64,000 nt of DNA from positions 62,001 through 126,000 of the forward strand of contig NZ_VCQT01000027.1 in NCBI RefSeq assembly GCF_005938655.1. The letters are read 5' to 3'. This DNA is from Alloalcanivorax gelatiniphagus. GTDB taxonomy: Bacteria > Pseudomonadota > Gammaproteobacteria > Pseudomonadales > Alcanivoracaceae. Both the position numbers and the translations under genes were made by a program. Below the pieces are notes generated by a model that made no database searches, was not told where the DNA came from, and worked only from the letters and a program-made list of their open reading frames with translations. Of this stretch, positions 28,201 to 35,463 are shown one piece after another. The first letter of the stretch is position 1. Each line of letters begins with the position of its first letter.

Positions 28201-29185
28201 GGCCGGAGGCGCCGGACGCCGGGGCCAGCTCCAGGCCGCCGCCGTTGGTGGCGGCGCGGTTGCCGGAGAAGGTGCTGTTGATCAGCTCGGCCTCACCGTC
28301 CAGGTCGGCGATCACCAGCCCGCCGCCGGGGCCGGTGGCGGCTTCGTTGCCGGCCAGGGTGCTGGCGATGATCTCCGCCCGGGTGCCGATCTGGTAAAGG
28401 CCGGCGCCGCCGGCGCTGCCGGCCCGGTTGCCGTCGATGTCGACCCGGTCCAGGGTCACGGTGCCGGTGTAGGCCACCGACAGGGCGCCGCTGTCACCCA
28501 CCGGGGTGCCGTTGTACTCCACCCGGTTGTCGCGGAACGCGGAGCGTTCCACCCGTACTTCGGCGCCGTAGAAAGCGGACACGGCGCCGCCGGTGCCAGC
28601 CGGGTCATTGACCACGTTGTCAGTGAACAGGGTGTTGTAAAGGGTCAGGGTGCCGGCGCCGTTGCCGGAGAAACCCTCGCTGCCGTCCCAGTCCAGGGCG
28701 CCGCCGTAGCCGTGGCCGTTGTTGTAGCCGTGGCGCAGCCACAGGGCGGCGAAGCGGGTGTCGAAGGCGTTGCTGTAGGAGGGGTTGATGCGGAACAGCT
28801 GGCCATTGGCCGCGTCGCCGGCGGTGGTGCCCGCTTGCAGGATGGTGGCGGTGGGGTCCGCTTCCGGGTCACCGCCGCCGCCCACCAGCGTCATGGCGCG
28901 CTCGATCAGCAGGGTGTCGCCCAGGGTGTAGGTGCCCGCCGGGATGGCGATGGTCACCAGCGCCTCGCTGCCTTCGGGAATGGCGTTGGCTTCAGTGACC
29001 GCCTGGCGCAGCGTGCAGGTGCCCCCGCCCTGGCAATCGCCGCCAGCCGCGTCGGCGTTGCTGTTTACCGTCAGGGTGAGCGCCTGGGCCAGGGAGGTCA
29101 GTCCCAGCAGCCCCAGGGCCAACAGCGTACGTCCCAGTCGCCCGGCGGCCCGGTGGCCCGGAGCGGTTCCTTTGTTATCTTTCAC
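22247..29185 (-). CDS. Giant beta-helix/Ig-repeat surface protein with C-terminal outer-membrane barrel
   Basis: About 2312 residues. After a signal peptide (LLALGLLGLTSLAQA) comes a CSLREA-like motif (GTCTLRQAVTEAN) and a right-handed beta-helix ending PDIGAYEA (about 480). Then a DUF11-like domain (about 600-700), a series of Ig-like/MBG-type repeats including YDG and TVGD motifs (about 700-1210), a second beta-helix (about 1210-1510, ending CDAGAW), more Ig-like domains, a chitobiase-C-like domain (about 2000-2085), then a GGGGAGGLGWLLLAPLLLW-RSSGGRR GlyGly-CTERM-like segment, a second signal-like stretch (ALALAVLMLAPPLARADG) and an eight-strand OmpA-like barrel of about 185 residues ending LGLRYRFDAL. 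GTG 29185 follows GGGGGA; GTG 29224, overlapping the preceding stop, is an alternative. Probably an adhesin or surface scaffold. Only the second half resembles an autotransporter. Confidence 0.8.
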   Translation of the reverse strand: MKDNKGTAPGHRAAGRLGRTLLALGLLGLTSLAQALTLTVNSNADAAGGDCQGGGTCTLRQAVTEANAIPEGSEALVTIAIPAGTYTLGDTLLIERAMTLVGGGGDPEADPTATILQAGTTAGDAANGQLFRINPSYSNAFDTRFAALWLRHGYNNGHGYGGALDWDGSEGFSGNGAGTLTLYNTLFTDNVVNDPAGTGGAVSAFYGAEVRVERSAFRDNRVEYNGTPVGDSGALSVAYTGTVTLDRVDIDGNRAGSAGGAGLYQIGTRAEIIASTLAGNEAATGPGGGLVIADLDGEAELINSTFSGNRAATNGGGLELAPASGASGLRLVHVTVTGNTTGDDIGNGQGGGLNMANDNAPVTLYNTLVAGNLLGNDDASDVGGDLDGDSAHNLIGTGGAGGLTDGVQGNLVGVAEPGLGDLADNNGFTRTVALANGSPALDAGDASLPGANLATDQRGWRRSSAAASANPQAIPDIGAYEAHPTLSAIADNEILGLPEGAPTRELDFYVGDADHIPLLGLTVSADDTTLLPASGLTLSGSGNARTLSLTPAAGQYGTTTVTVTATGYDDNGGVQESQQSQETFQFRVIPPPELTLTKTHSGNFRQGQSGATYTLTVGNRGPGATLGTTVTLADTLPAGLSATALSGTGWNCTLATVSCTRDDVLASGASYSPVTLTVDVASDAAASLTNQAAVSGGGDGDGASATDPTKVLVATTTSLATGGSSAYGQTINLVATVSPDSASGDVTFERANGSGWDTLGSATLNSGTAVYSIPDGYGVGSYTFRARYPGDDDHYQSGPTSTGHTVTKADQTLTFSPPSKVTFGDSAFTLSASSDAGLTPSFASSDSDVIAVSGTTATIVGAGSVTLTASQAGNGNYNAATPVSRTVTVDPRPATLTITGTSRTYDGSAKAVTVTTAPAGLPVTVTYDGAAAAPTDAGDYAVHAATDNPNYAGSANATLTIAKASQTLTFPALAKRTVGDAPFALGGSASSGLTVSYASSNPAVVTVSGGTATLVGAGSATVTASQAGNANYQAATDVARTLVVEKASQTITFPAPAQRTVGDAGFNLNASVDSGLTLSYASATPAVATVDSAGNVTLVGAGSTELTVSQAGNDDYQPASISHTLTINKQDQALTFDAIADQDYPGSPIQVPLVASSDRSLPITFRVDSGPASVAGDTLTVNGTGTITVVAEQAGNDDVAATSASRSFQSSAAGDAAWTVGTCADGGEPDSLRAILEQAVDGNTVRFQAGLDCSGTDAIRVADTGTLVIDQALDLDGQGARIEISGESRVGVLAVAGTAGPVRVAGLTLRDGNAAFGAGLNAENLAGTLTLEALSLIDNRASNRGGALNLALTGAGAELTNLTLAGNSADGQGGALAVTADSALTVTASHLSVTGNSAPLGALADLQGPVTLALRNSVMAGGADITTAALPADPTGLPTVAVDHSLVEGGYPAGTAIIDAAPLWSRLGDLYALLPGSPAIGAGDTGQCAAVDQRGVTRSGRCDAGAWQSRGFTLALAGGTDQKALVDADFDAPLAITVTSASAEPVVGGQVTFTGPVSGAGIDGGPLTVAIGAAGAASTSVTANGVVGTYSVGADTAGAASPVTFNLENQPIGTDLALTAATPATVNTDFDLTATLTADAALPSGAVDFQIEENGAWSDLGSRALAGDTAVYTVSGGLAAGGYRFRARFPGNATHTASDWAEASAVVYPPLAVDDGGGAPLPAGDARTLTIQGGEGSDYQVDVRAPGGGLSSLTPTCSGGTCTVRFQAPDTGAFAGTYQVTVIDRETGWQQVLDIVVPLSVSADRTRLLSLDPNRHATAVSVTGAGAGATVTLSPDATAQGAGIQADGPASAAADAANGNPAVFTLTAPDALSVALPVTVTAASPGLADGTLTLRAEPATVYQGVVRDLMGIILPDAQVVLLNETLARALPPPLEDEHGERYRAEADDDGHFVLYAPPQASGTRHWLEVTAPGYVATRQEAADCALSPCGLTLTAAEDVATPRFTPPAGAYPGGVTVTLETTSAGATLRYTLDGTTPTPSYGTEVPNGTRLSLEADTTIKVIGYQAGLNPSEVASARYTITAVTVDSGGGGAGGLGWLLLAPLLLWRSSGGRRAAALALAVLMLAPPLARADGLFLGAELGQAHSRVANGDINDRLALRGQRGEARVSDRRRGAGRLYAGYQWGQGWEAQLGYTDLGELSVAYDDTGPVSAAALAAATPVAGQGLEASAGHRWALDEAWSLSARLGLIHWRTELEVAGDERTRWGTGLVFGAALERRLTDHWDAYLAWTRYRLEGEDTDLPALGLRYRFDAL

Positions 29186-29220
29186 ATTGTCCCCCAAAAA
29201 CACCGAAAGCGCGGCGCGCG

Positions 29221-29745
29221 TCACGACCTGGGCGGAAAAATGCCCACCAAGGCAATGATGAAATTGATGCCCAAGCCGGGCTGGCGGTTATTGTGCGGCT
29301 GGAAGCCGCCGGCGGCTTGCAGTGCCTGCGGCGACATGCGCACGTCGGCGGCGCCGTCGCTGTAAAGCCGGGCCCGGCTGCGCCGGTCGCCGGCCCAGGC
29401 CGCGCCTTCCGGCGAGGTAGCGTCCGGCGCGCCGGCGCTGGCGCGAACGCCGTGGTTGTGGGCCGCCATCTCCGCCTGAGTGAGCGTTACCGTGCCAGCG
29501 CCGCCTTTTTCGCCCAGCCTACGACGGGTGAGGCCCGGCCCCTGGCCGGGGTGCAACGGCGTTCGCCCCCGCAAGTCCGGTAGCCCGAAGGTGTTGCGCC
29601 CGTCGCCGCCGTAGGTAGTACCCACCAGGGAAAACAGCGCCGAGTTCTGGGCGATCGGCATCAGCTGGCCATTGCAGAACGCCCAGCCCCGGGGTGCGAA
29701 GCTACCGGCGAAGATGCGGATTTCGGCAATAAAAGGTTCGGACAT
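29221..29745 (-). CDS. Phage tail collar domain protein 3 (MdpB-like)
   Basis: A 174-residue protein of the short tail-collar/microcystin-dependent family. It begins MSEPFIAEIRIFAGSFAPRG, keeps WAFCNGQLMPI, the collar signature GRNTFGLPDLRGRTPLHPG and the ending GINFIIALVGIFP. Such domains form trimeric fibres in phages, but the family is also common outside prophages, with unknown roles. No signal peptide is visible. It is the third of three tandem paralogs and its stop overlaps a possible GTG start of the giant surface protein. Confidence 0.87.
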   Translation of the reverse strand: MSEPFIAEIRIFAGSFAPRGWAFCNGQLMPIAQNSALFSLVGTTYGGDGRNTFGLPDLRGRTPLHPGQGPGLTRRRLGEKGGAGTVTLTQAEMAAHNHGVRASAGAPDATSPEGAAWAGDRRSRARLYSDGAADVRMSPQALQAAGGFQPHNNRQPGLGINFIIALVGIFPPRS

Positions 29746-29754
29746 GGTGGCCTC

Positions 29755-30270
29755 TCAGCTCATGGACGGAAACAGCCCCTTCAGGGCAATGCAGAAGTTC
29801 AGTGCCAGCGACGGCTGACAATTCTCATGGGCCTGGCCGCCGCCACCGGAGCCGATGCCCACCGCCCCGTCCGCCATGGACAGCCCGGCCGCCGGGCTAT
29901 AGAAGGGCTCGCTGGTCACGCCCCAGGTGTTACCGGTCGGGATGGGGGCGTTGGTGGGCTCACTGCTGGCGCGAACACCATGAGTGTGGTTCGGTATTTC
30001 CGCCTCGATGAGGGTGTGGGTCTCCGCGCCGAACTTATCCCCCTGAATAATGTTGTCGCCGGCGGCGGTACCCGGGTGGACCGGGGCGCGGCCGCACAGA
30101 TCCGGCAAGGCGAAGGAGACTCGGCCATCGCCTCCATAGGTGATGCCGAGCAGAGCGTACAGGGCCTGGTTCTGGTTGATGGGCAGAATCTGCCCGTTGC
30201 AAAAGGCCCAGCCCCGGGGCGCGAAATTAAACCCGACCATGCGGATTTCGGCGAGAAAGGGTTCGGACAT
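29755..30270 (-). CDS. Phage tail collar domain protein 2 (MdpB-like)
   Basis: A 171-residue paralog of its neighbours (MSEPFLAEIRMVGFNFAPRG, WAFCNGQILPI, GRVSFALPDLCGRAPVHPG). It is the most divergent of the three: extra cysteines at LPDLCGR and ALNFCIALKG and a different middle section with IPNHTHGVRAS, closer to classic collar proteins. Gaps of 12 and 9 bases link it to the flanking paralogs. Confidence 0.87.
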   Translation of the reverse strand: MSEPFLAEIRMVGFNFAPRGWAFCNGQILPINQNQALYALLGITYGGDGRVSFALPDLCGRAPVHPGTAAGDNIIQGDKFGAETHTLIEAEIPNHTHGVRASSEPTNAPIPTGNTWGVTSEPFYSPAAGLSMADGAVGIGSGGGGQAHENCQPSLALNFCIALKGLFPSMS

Positions 30271-30282
30271 GGCGCGGCCCTC

Positions 30283-30798
30283 CTAGTTTTCGCTTGGGTA
30301 GATGCCGACCAGGGCGATAATGAAGTTCACCCCCAGGAACGGCATCATGTTGTCGTGCGGCTGGTTTCCGCCGGCCGGCTCCACCAGGCCGTCGGCCATG
30401 GCCTGGTCCGGGGTGGCCCGCCGGTAGACGGCATTGGGCGCGCCGGCCCACACATTGCCCTCGGGAAAGCGGCTGCTGGCCGCCGCCCTGGTGCCCGCCG
30501 GCCGATGCTCGTGGTAGGGAATCTGGTTGCTCATCAGGGTCACCCGCTCCAAGCCAAACGAATCGCCCAGGCGGCGGTCCTGGAGCCCCGGCCCCTGGCC
30601 GGCGTGTACCGGAATGCGACCGCGCAGATCCGGCAAGCCGAAGGTGGTAATGCCGTCGCCGCCATGGATGGTCCCGAGCAGGGAGAACAGGGCGTCGTTC
30701 TGACTCACCGCCAGCAACTGGCCATCGCAGAACGCCCAGCCCCGGGGCGCGAAGTTACCGGCGAACAGGCGAATCTCGCCAATAAAGGGTTCGGACAT
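30283..30798 (-). CDS. Phage tail collar domain protein 1 (MdpB-like)
   Basis: A 171-residue collar-domain protein (MSEPFIGEIRLFAGNFAPRG, WAFCDGQLLAV, GITTFGLPDLRGRIPVHAG, PHDNMMPFLGVNFIIALVGIYP). It is nearer in sequence to paralog 3 than to paralog 2. The first paralog in transcription order, three bases after the Tat-lipoprotein gene. Absence of a signal peptide leaves its route to the surface, if any, open. Confidence 0.87.
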   Translation of the reverse strand: MSEPFIGEIRLFAGNFAPRGWAFCDGQLLAVSQNDALFSLLGTIHGGDGITTFGLPDLRGRIPVHAGQGPGLQDRRLGDSFGLERVTLMSNQIPYHEHRPAGTRAAASSRFPEGNVWAGAPNAVYRRATPDQAMADGLVEPAGGNQPHDNMMPFLGVNFIIALVGIYPSEN

Positions 30799-30801
30799 GG
30801 G

Positions 30802-31233
30802 TTATTCCTCCTCGCCGGCATCATTGAGTTGGCTGAACACGGCCCGGTAGTGGTCCCTTTCCAGGTCATCCCCGGCGGGCTGGATATACAGGGTCACGCG
30901 GCCGGCGGTGGGGTGCTCCAGGGGCCAGCGGCCTTCGGGCAGAGCCACCCCCGGGGCGGTGGAGAACTCCAGCAGGAACTGCTCCACCGTGTCATCCACG
31001 GTGTAATCCACCACCTGCTCAAGCACGGCGTCGACCACGCCGTAGGTGGGATGCCCCAGATAAAACGTCTGCCCCTCCAGGGAACGGAACAGGCGGGCCC
31101 GCAGGGAGCGGGCTCCTTCCAGAGGTGGGGTGACGGGCTCGGCGGTGGCATCCCCGCCACCGCCACCACCACCACAACCGGCCATCAACATGGGCAGGGT
31201 GGCCACCCCGACCAGAAAGGCGCGTCGGTCCAT
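30802..31233 (-). CDS. Tat-signal lipoprotein with DUF6916-like domain
   Basis: A 143-residue protein. MDRRAFLVGVATLPMLMAGC has a twin-arginine-like RRAFL followed by a short hydrophobic stretch and a lipobox-type AGC, then seven glycines. The rest resembles the DUF6916 neighbour (LEGQTFYL near the start, PEGRWPLEHPTAGRVTLYIQP, HYRAVFSQL at the end). Start at 31233 is supported by GGGG six bases before the ATG; the seven extra upstream codons are probably not translated. It would be folded in the cytoplasm, exported by Tat and lipidated. Function unknown. Confidence 0.7.
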   Translation of the reverse strand: MDRRAFLVGVATLPMLMAGCGGGGGGGDATAEPVTPPLEGARSLRARLFRSLEGQTFYLGHPTYGVVDAVLEQVVDYTVDDTVEQFLLEFSTAPGVALPEGRWPLEHPTAGRVTLYIQPAGDDLERDHYRAVFSQLNDAGEEE

Positions 31234-31275
31234 TTTTTTCCCCACAATCAACATGCCGGCTCGCGCCGGTCTGAT

Positions 31276-31548
31276 TCAGTTATTGAACAGCGCCTCGTAG
31301 ACGGCGCTTTCGCTCCCTTCCGAGAGCGGTACCAGAAACAGCCATTGCTCGCCCAGCGTCTCGTGGCGCAGACGATAGGTTTGCTGGGGCAGGGCCGGCT
31401 CCGCCGGGGCGTGGAAGATCATCGAGAACGCCTCCCCGGGCCCGGTGACCGGGTTCACCTCCCGCAGCCACAGGGTCAGCGGCGGTGTCAGATCAAGCAC
31501 GAAGGCGGTGTCCAGTACCGCCCTGGCCTGCTGCAGAGTCAGACTCAC
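31276..31548 (-). CDS. DUF6916 family protein
   Basis: A 90-residue cytosolic protein (VSLTLQQARAVLDTAFVL start) with the family landmarks GEAFSMIFHAPAEPALPQQTYRL and LGEQWLFLVPL ending in YEALFN. The start GTG at 31548 overlaps the GNAT stop (GTGA) and has GGGAGG upstream. DUF6916 genes repeatedly sit next to collar-domain genes in bacteria as far as I know, with no defined role. Confidence 0.78.
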   Translation of the reverse strand: MSLTLQQARAVLDTAFVLDLTPPLTLWLREVNPVTGPGEAFSMIFHAPAEPALPQQTYRLRHETLGEQWLFLVPLSEGSESAVYEALFNN

Positions 31549-32072
31549 GCGCTCGCCTCCCTGCCCGGCTCGCACAACGCCGGCGGCCACCACACCAGGG
31601 CTTCGTGGAAATCCCCTCGCGCGCCCTCGGAGTGAAAACCAAGGCGGGCATAGAGATTACGGGCGCCCGGGTTGCCACGGTCCACCGCCAGCATCACCGG
31701 CGCCGCCACCCGTTCGGCGGTGCGCTGCATGGCGCGCAGCACCGAAGCGCCATGCCCCTGGCCACGGGCGGCGGCAATCAAGGACAGGTCCACCACGTGC
31801 ACGCGGCCGGCGCTGAAATCCAGGATCAGACGACCGATGCGGTCCCGGTGCAGGCCGATGATGAAGTGCATGGCATCCGGGAAATCACGGCCGTAGCTTT
31901 CAGTCTGGGCGTTGAATTGCAGATCGATGAGGGAGGCGGCAAGCTCCGCGTCCGGCAGCAGACTCAGGTCCACCCGGGTAGCGGCGTACAACTCGCGCAG
32001 AAAGACGGTGTCCGACGACCGCGCAGGACGCAGCGTCAACCCGCCAGGCAGGTCAAAGGTTCCGGTCAGCAT
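31545..32072 (-). CDS. GNAT family N-acetyltransferase
   Basis: A 175-residue GNAT enzyme. LRPARSSDTVFLRELYAATR opens the fold; the acetyl-CoA-binding segment reads LIAAARGQGHGASVLRAMQR (about 105-125) and the last part NPGARNLYARLGFHSEG is the usual C-terminal helix and strand. It is the first gene of the collar/adhesin operon. The substrate is unknown; acetylation of a collar protein N-terminus or of a surface component is a guess. Confidence 0.82.
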   Translation of the reverse strand: MLTGTFDLPGGLTLRPARSSDTVFLRELYAATRVDLSLLPDAELAASLIDLQFNAQTESYGRDFPDAMHFIIGLHRDRIGRLILDFSAGRVHVVDLSLIAAARGQGHGASVLRAMQRTAERVAAPVMLAVDRGNPGARNLYARLGFHSEGARGDFHEALVWWPPALCEPGREASA

Positions 32073-32255
32073 TTATCCCCCACAATCGGTGCGAAGCCTG
32101 TTATTTGGTTTGCGGCTTCGTCCCCAAGACGATTGAGAGCGCGACATTACCACGGCCCATGGCACCGTGCCATTGTTACTCAACGCCAGTCGGCGCGCTC
32201 CCGCCCTGCCCCGCCTGGGCCAGGCCAGAGCCGGGCGGCCGCCGTTCAGACGCGG

Positions 32256-33656
32256 TTAGAAAAAACCGGCGCTGGCGGCCCCCGGCTGCTCCAGGGCATC
32301 GCCGATCAGGTGCAGGGCCTGGGCCAGATCCTGGCGGCTGGCCGGGCCGCCCAGGCAAAGGCGCACCGCCTCCGGCGGCTTGCCGTTCACGGCGAAAGCG
32401 TCGCTGACCACCACATTGATGTTCTGGGCCCGCAACCGGGCGGCGAAGGCCACGCGACTCCAGGCCGGCGGCATTTTCAGCCAGGCATGGAAAGCCTCCG
32501 GGTGGGACCGGTAATCGGCGTTGCCCAGGATCCCGGCGAGCAGCCCCTGGCGGGCCTGGGATTCCTGGCGGGTCAGCGACAGGGCCAAGTCGGCGGTGCC
32601 GTCCTGTACCCAGCAGGAGGCCAGCGCGGCGGTGATCGGCGATGCCATCACGGTGGTGGCCCGCAGGGTCATGGCAATGCGCGAGCGCGCCCGGGCCGAC
32701 GGCAACGCCAGATAAGCCACGCGCAGGCCGGCGCCCAGGGACTTGCTGAAGCCGCAAAGGTAATAGGTCAGTTCCGGCACCAACTCGGCCAGCGGCGGCG
32801 GCCGGTGACTGGGCAGCATGCCGTAGGCGTCGTCCTCGATAATCGGCAGATTGTGCTTGCGGGCGATCTGCGCCACCCGGTGGCGGCGCTCCTCACTGAG
32901 CGTCACCGCCGCCGGATTCAACAGCACCGGGTTGCAATACAACGCCTTGGGATGATGCTCCGCGCACAGCCGCGCCAGGGCGTCCGGGTCGAAACCGTCG
33001 TCGTCCAGGGGCAAGCCCACCAGGCGGATGCCCAACTGGCCGGCGATGGCGCGCAGCCCCGGGTAGGTGAGCGACTCGCAAAGCACCACGTCGCCGGGCC
33101 GGGCCAGACTGCTGAGCACCGCCAGCAGCGCGCTCTGCACCCCGGGACACACCAGCACCCGGTCCTCGTCCACCCGCAACGGACGCCGCTGCAGCCAGGC
33201 CACCGCCGCCTCCTTGTCCTCGGCGGAACCGCCGAACTCCTGATAGCGCATCAGCGGCTGCAGGTCCGGCCCCAGAGCGCGCAGCCCGGCCTGCATGCGC
33301 TCCCGCAGCAGCGGGTCCTGGGACTCCGGCGGCAGATTCATGGTCATGTCCACCGCCCGGGCGGCGCTGGCGCTGCGCCGGCTGGGCCGGCCCGGCTGGC
33401 AAACGAAGGACCCCTGCCCCACCCGCGAATAGATCAGCCCGCGCCGCTGGGCCTCGTTGTAGGCCCGCGACACGGTGGCGTAGTTGAGGTGGAGCAGCGC
33501 CGCCAGATCCCGCAGTGGCGGTAACCGCTCTCCCACCGTGAGCCGCCCGGCCAGGATGTCGTCGCCGATGGCATCGGCGATGCGCAGGTATACCGGCTTG
33601 TTGCCGGCCTTCAGTCGCGGCTGCCAGCCGTCCTTTTTCGCACTATCCATGGTCAT
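32256..33656 (-). CDS. MocR-type GntR/aminotransferase regulator, divergent from the Nit1C cluster
   Basis: About 466 residues: an N-terminal GntR winged helix (AIGDDILAGRLTVGERLPPLRDLAALLHLNYATVSRAYNEAQ) and a fold-type I aminotransferase domain with the PLP lysine in FSKSLGAGLRVAYL. MocR proteins are regulators that sense PLP or amino compounds. In-frame GTG 33665 and ATG 33650 are alternative starts; no strong Shine-Dalgarno decides. It faces the nitrilase cluster across 288 bases holding repeated TTGATTG motifs, so it probably controls that cluster and itself. Confidence 0.88.
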   Translation of the reverse strand: MTMDSAKKDGWQPRLKAGNKPVYLRIADAIGDDILAGRLTVGERLPPLRDLAALLHLNYATVSRAYNEAQRRGLIYSRVGQGSFVCQPGRPSRRSASAARAVDMTMNLPPESQDPLLRERMQAGLRALGPDLQPLMRYQEFGGSAEDKEAAVAWLQRRPLRVDEDRVLVCPGVQSALLAVLSSLARPGDVVLCESLTYPGLRAIAGQLGIRLVGLPLDDDGFDPDALARLCAEHHPKALYCNPVLLNPAAVTLSEERRHRVAQIARKHNLPIIEDDAYGMLPSHRPPPLAELVPELTYYLCGFSKSLGAGLRVAYLALPSARARSRIAMTLRATTVMASPITAALASCWVQDGTADLALSLTRQESQARQGLLAGILGNADYRSHPEAFHAWLKMPPAWSRVAFAARLRAQNINVVVSDAFAVNGKPPEAVRLCLGGPASRQDLAQALHLIGDALEQPGAASAGFF

Positions 33657-33712
33657 GCTCTGCACCAGGGTTGTTCACCGGTTCCCCGGGCCGCCGGGGG
33701 TGGGTGGCTGCT

Positions 33713-33839
33713 TTGATTGGTCGCCGGCCGGGACGCCGTCGGCAGGCCCCGGCCAAACGCCGCCCATTGGGCCATAGCCGACCCAACCAATCAATCAATT
33801 TACCACTTGATTGGCATCTTGATTGCAGCTCTTGATCGC
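33713..33839. promoter_or_regulatory. Divergent control region with repeated CTTGATYG motifs
   Basis: TTGATTGG occurs at 33713-33720 and 33807-33814, its inverse CCAATCAA at 33787-33794, and three direct copies of CTTGATYG start at 33806, 33818 and 33831 (12- and 13-base steps). Direct repeats with about one helical turn spacing are typical of MocR operators. This is the likely binding region for the regulator encoded at 32256-33656. Confidence 0.6.
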
Positions 33840-33944
33840 AGTCGTGCCAGTGCCCGGTCATGGGCCGCGCGCCGGTGCCCCACGCCGGTGCCCGACACGA
33901 CTACCCACGCAGCGACACCACTACATACGCAGAGGGAGGCGACC

Positions 33945-34427
33945 ATGCCCACCGTAGAAAAAGCAGCGCATCAGAAAGGCGATTTCTTCGTCGACTACGA
34001 AGAGAAGGTGTTCGAGGACGTCAAGGCGGAGCCCGGCGAGAAAGCTCTGGTGACCTTCCATACCGTGGCTTTCGAGGGCTCCATCGGCCTGGTCAATATG
34101 TTGCAGGCCACCCGCCTGCTGCGAAAGGGCTTCGACACCTCGGTGCTACTGTACGGCCCCGGCGTCACTCTTGGCTTGCAGCGGGGTTTCCCGACCCTGG
34201 GCGACGAGGCCTTCCCGGGCCATCTGGCGGTCAACAACCAGCTCACCAAGTTCATGGGCGAAGGCGGCAAGATTTACGCCTGCCGCTTCGCGCTCCAGGC
34301 GCTCTACGGCCACGGCGAGCCGTCATTGATTGAGGGGATAAAACCAATCAATCCGCTGGACGTGCTGGACCTGGTGCTGCTCCACCGCCGGGACAACGCC
34401 TTCATCCTCGACACCTGGACCCTGTAA
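33945..34427 (+). CDS. MSMEG_0572/Sll0783 family nitrogen starvation response protein (Nit1C)
   Basis: A 160-residue protein of the Nit1C cluster (family named for its nitrogen-starvation induction in cyanobacteria). [47 protein letters not shown] resembles a DsrE-like fold, usual for small sulfur- or nitrogen-linked proteins. ATG 33945 follows AGGGAGG. First gene of the operon, ten bases before the nitrilase. Biochemical role unknown. Confidence 0.88.
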   Translation: MPTVEKAAHQKGDFFVDYEEKVFEDVKAEPGEKALVTFHTVAFEGSIGLVNMLQATRLLRKGFDTSVLLYGPGVTLGLQRGFPTLGDEAFPGHLAVNNQLTKFMGEGGKIYACRFALQALYGHGEPSLIEGIKPINPLDVLDLVLLHRRDNAFILDTWTL

Positions 34428-34437
34428 GGAGGGCGCC

Positions 34438-35463
34438 ATGAACGAGGCGAGCACGGTACGGGCGGCGGCGGCGCAGATCGCACCGGATATGGATACCCCC
34501 GGCGGCACCCTGGACAAGGTGTGCGACTGGATCGACGACGCCGCCGAACGGGGCGTGCAGCTGCTGGTGTTTCCGGAAACCCTGGTGCCCTACTACCCGT
34601 ACTTCTCGTTCGTGCGCGCCCCGGCGTTCGCCGGCCCGGACCATCTCGCCCTGTACCAGCAGGCGGTGACGGTGCCGGGTCCGGAGATCGACCGGGTGGC
34701 CGAGCGCGCCCGCCGCCACGGCATGGTGGTGGTGCTGGGGGTCAACGAGCGTGACCGGGGCACCCTGTACAACACCCAGGTGGTGCTCGATGGCGACGGC
34801 CGCCTGTTACTCAAGCGCCGCAAGATCACCCCCACCTACCACGAGCGCATGATCTGGGGCCAGGGCGATGCCAGCGGCCTGCAAGTGGTGGACAGTGGCG
34901 TCGGCCGCATCGGCGCCCTGGCCTGCTGGGAGCATTACAACCCCCTGGCCCGCTACGCCCTGATGACCCAGCACGAGGAAATCCACTGCGCCCAGTTCCC
35001 GGGCTCCATGGTGGGGCCGGTGTTCGCCGATCAGATCGAGGCGGCCATGCGCCACCACGCCGCCGAGTCCGGCTGCTTCGTGGTCAACGCCACCGGCTGG
35101 CTGGAGGACCACCAGATCCAGGCCATCACCAACGACCCGGCCCAGCAAAAAGCCCTGCGCGGCGGCTGCATGACGCTGATCGTGTCGCCGGAGGGCAAGG
35201 TGCTGGGCGAACCGATCACCGAGGGCGAGGGCCTGTGCGTGGCGGACCTGGACATGGACCTGATTCTGAAGCGCAAACGGATGATGGATTCGGTGGGCCA
35301 CTACGCGCGCCCGGAACTGCTGAGCCTGCTGATCGACCGCCGCCCGGCGGCGACCTTTCACGAACCCTTTCCGGCCACCGCCCCGGCGGCCCCGGAAGCC
35401 GAACCCTGGAGCGATGACGATGAGCGCCAATACGCCGCTGTCCTACCGGCAGCTCCTCAATGA
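34438..35463 (+). CDS. nit1: Nit1 nitrilase, carbon-nitrogen hydrolase
   Basis: A 341-residue nitrilase-superfamily enzyme with the catalytic triad visible: Glu47 in [18 protein letters not shown], Lys129 in [19 protein letters not shown], Cys163 in [15 protein letters not shown]. The WEHYNPLAR surrounding is that of true nitrilases rather than amidases. Nit1C nitrilases have been tied to cyanide assimilation in pseudomonads. AAGGAGG precedes the ATG. The 3' end overlaps the radical SAM gene by 44 bases. Confidence 0.93.
   Translation: MNEASTVRAAAAQIAPDMDTPGGTLDKVCDWIDDAAERGVQLLVFPETLVPYYPYFSFVRAPAFAGPDHLALYQQAVTVPGPEIDRVAERARRHGMVVVLGVNERDRGTLYNTQVVLDGDGRLLLKRRKITPTYHERMIWGQGDASGLQVVDSGVGRIGALACWEHYNPLARYALMTQHEEIHCAQFPGSMVGPVFADQIEAAMRHHAAESGCFVVNATGWLEDHQIQAITNDPAQQKALRGGCMTLIVSPEGKVLGEPITEGEGLCVADLDMDLILKRKRMMDSVGHYARPELLSLLIDRRPAATFHEPFPATAPAAPEAEPWSDDDERQYAAVLPAAPQ

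Noticed and set aside
29221-30798. Prophage remnant or tailocin because of collar domains
   Set aside because: No integrase, terminase, portal, sheath, tube, lysis genes or attachment sites in the flanks; the neighbours are a GNAT, DUF6916 genes and a surface protein.
34340-34365. CCAATCAATC inside the first Nit1C gene as a regulator site
   Set aside because: Located in coding sequence 400 bases past the start; likely chance.
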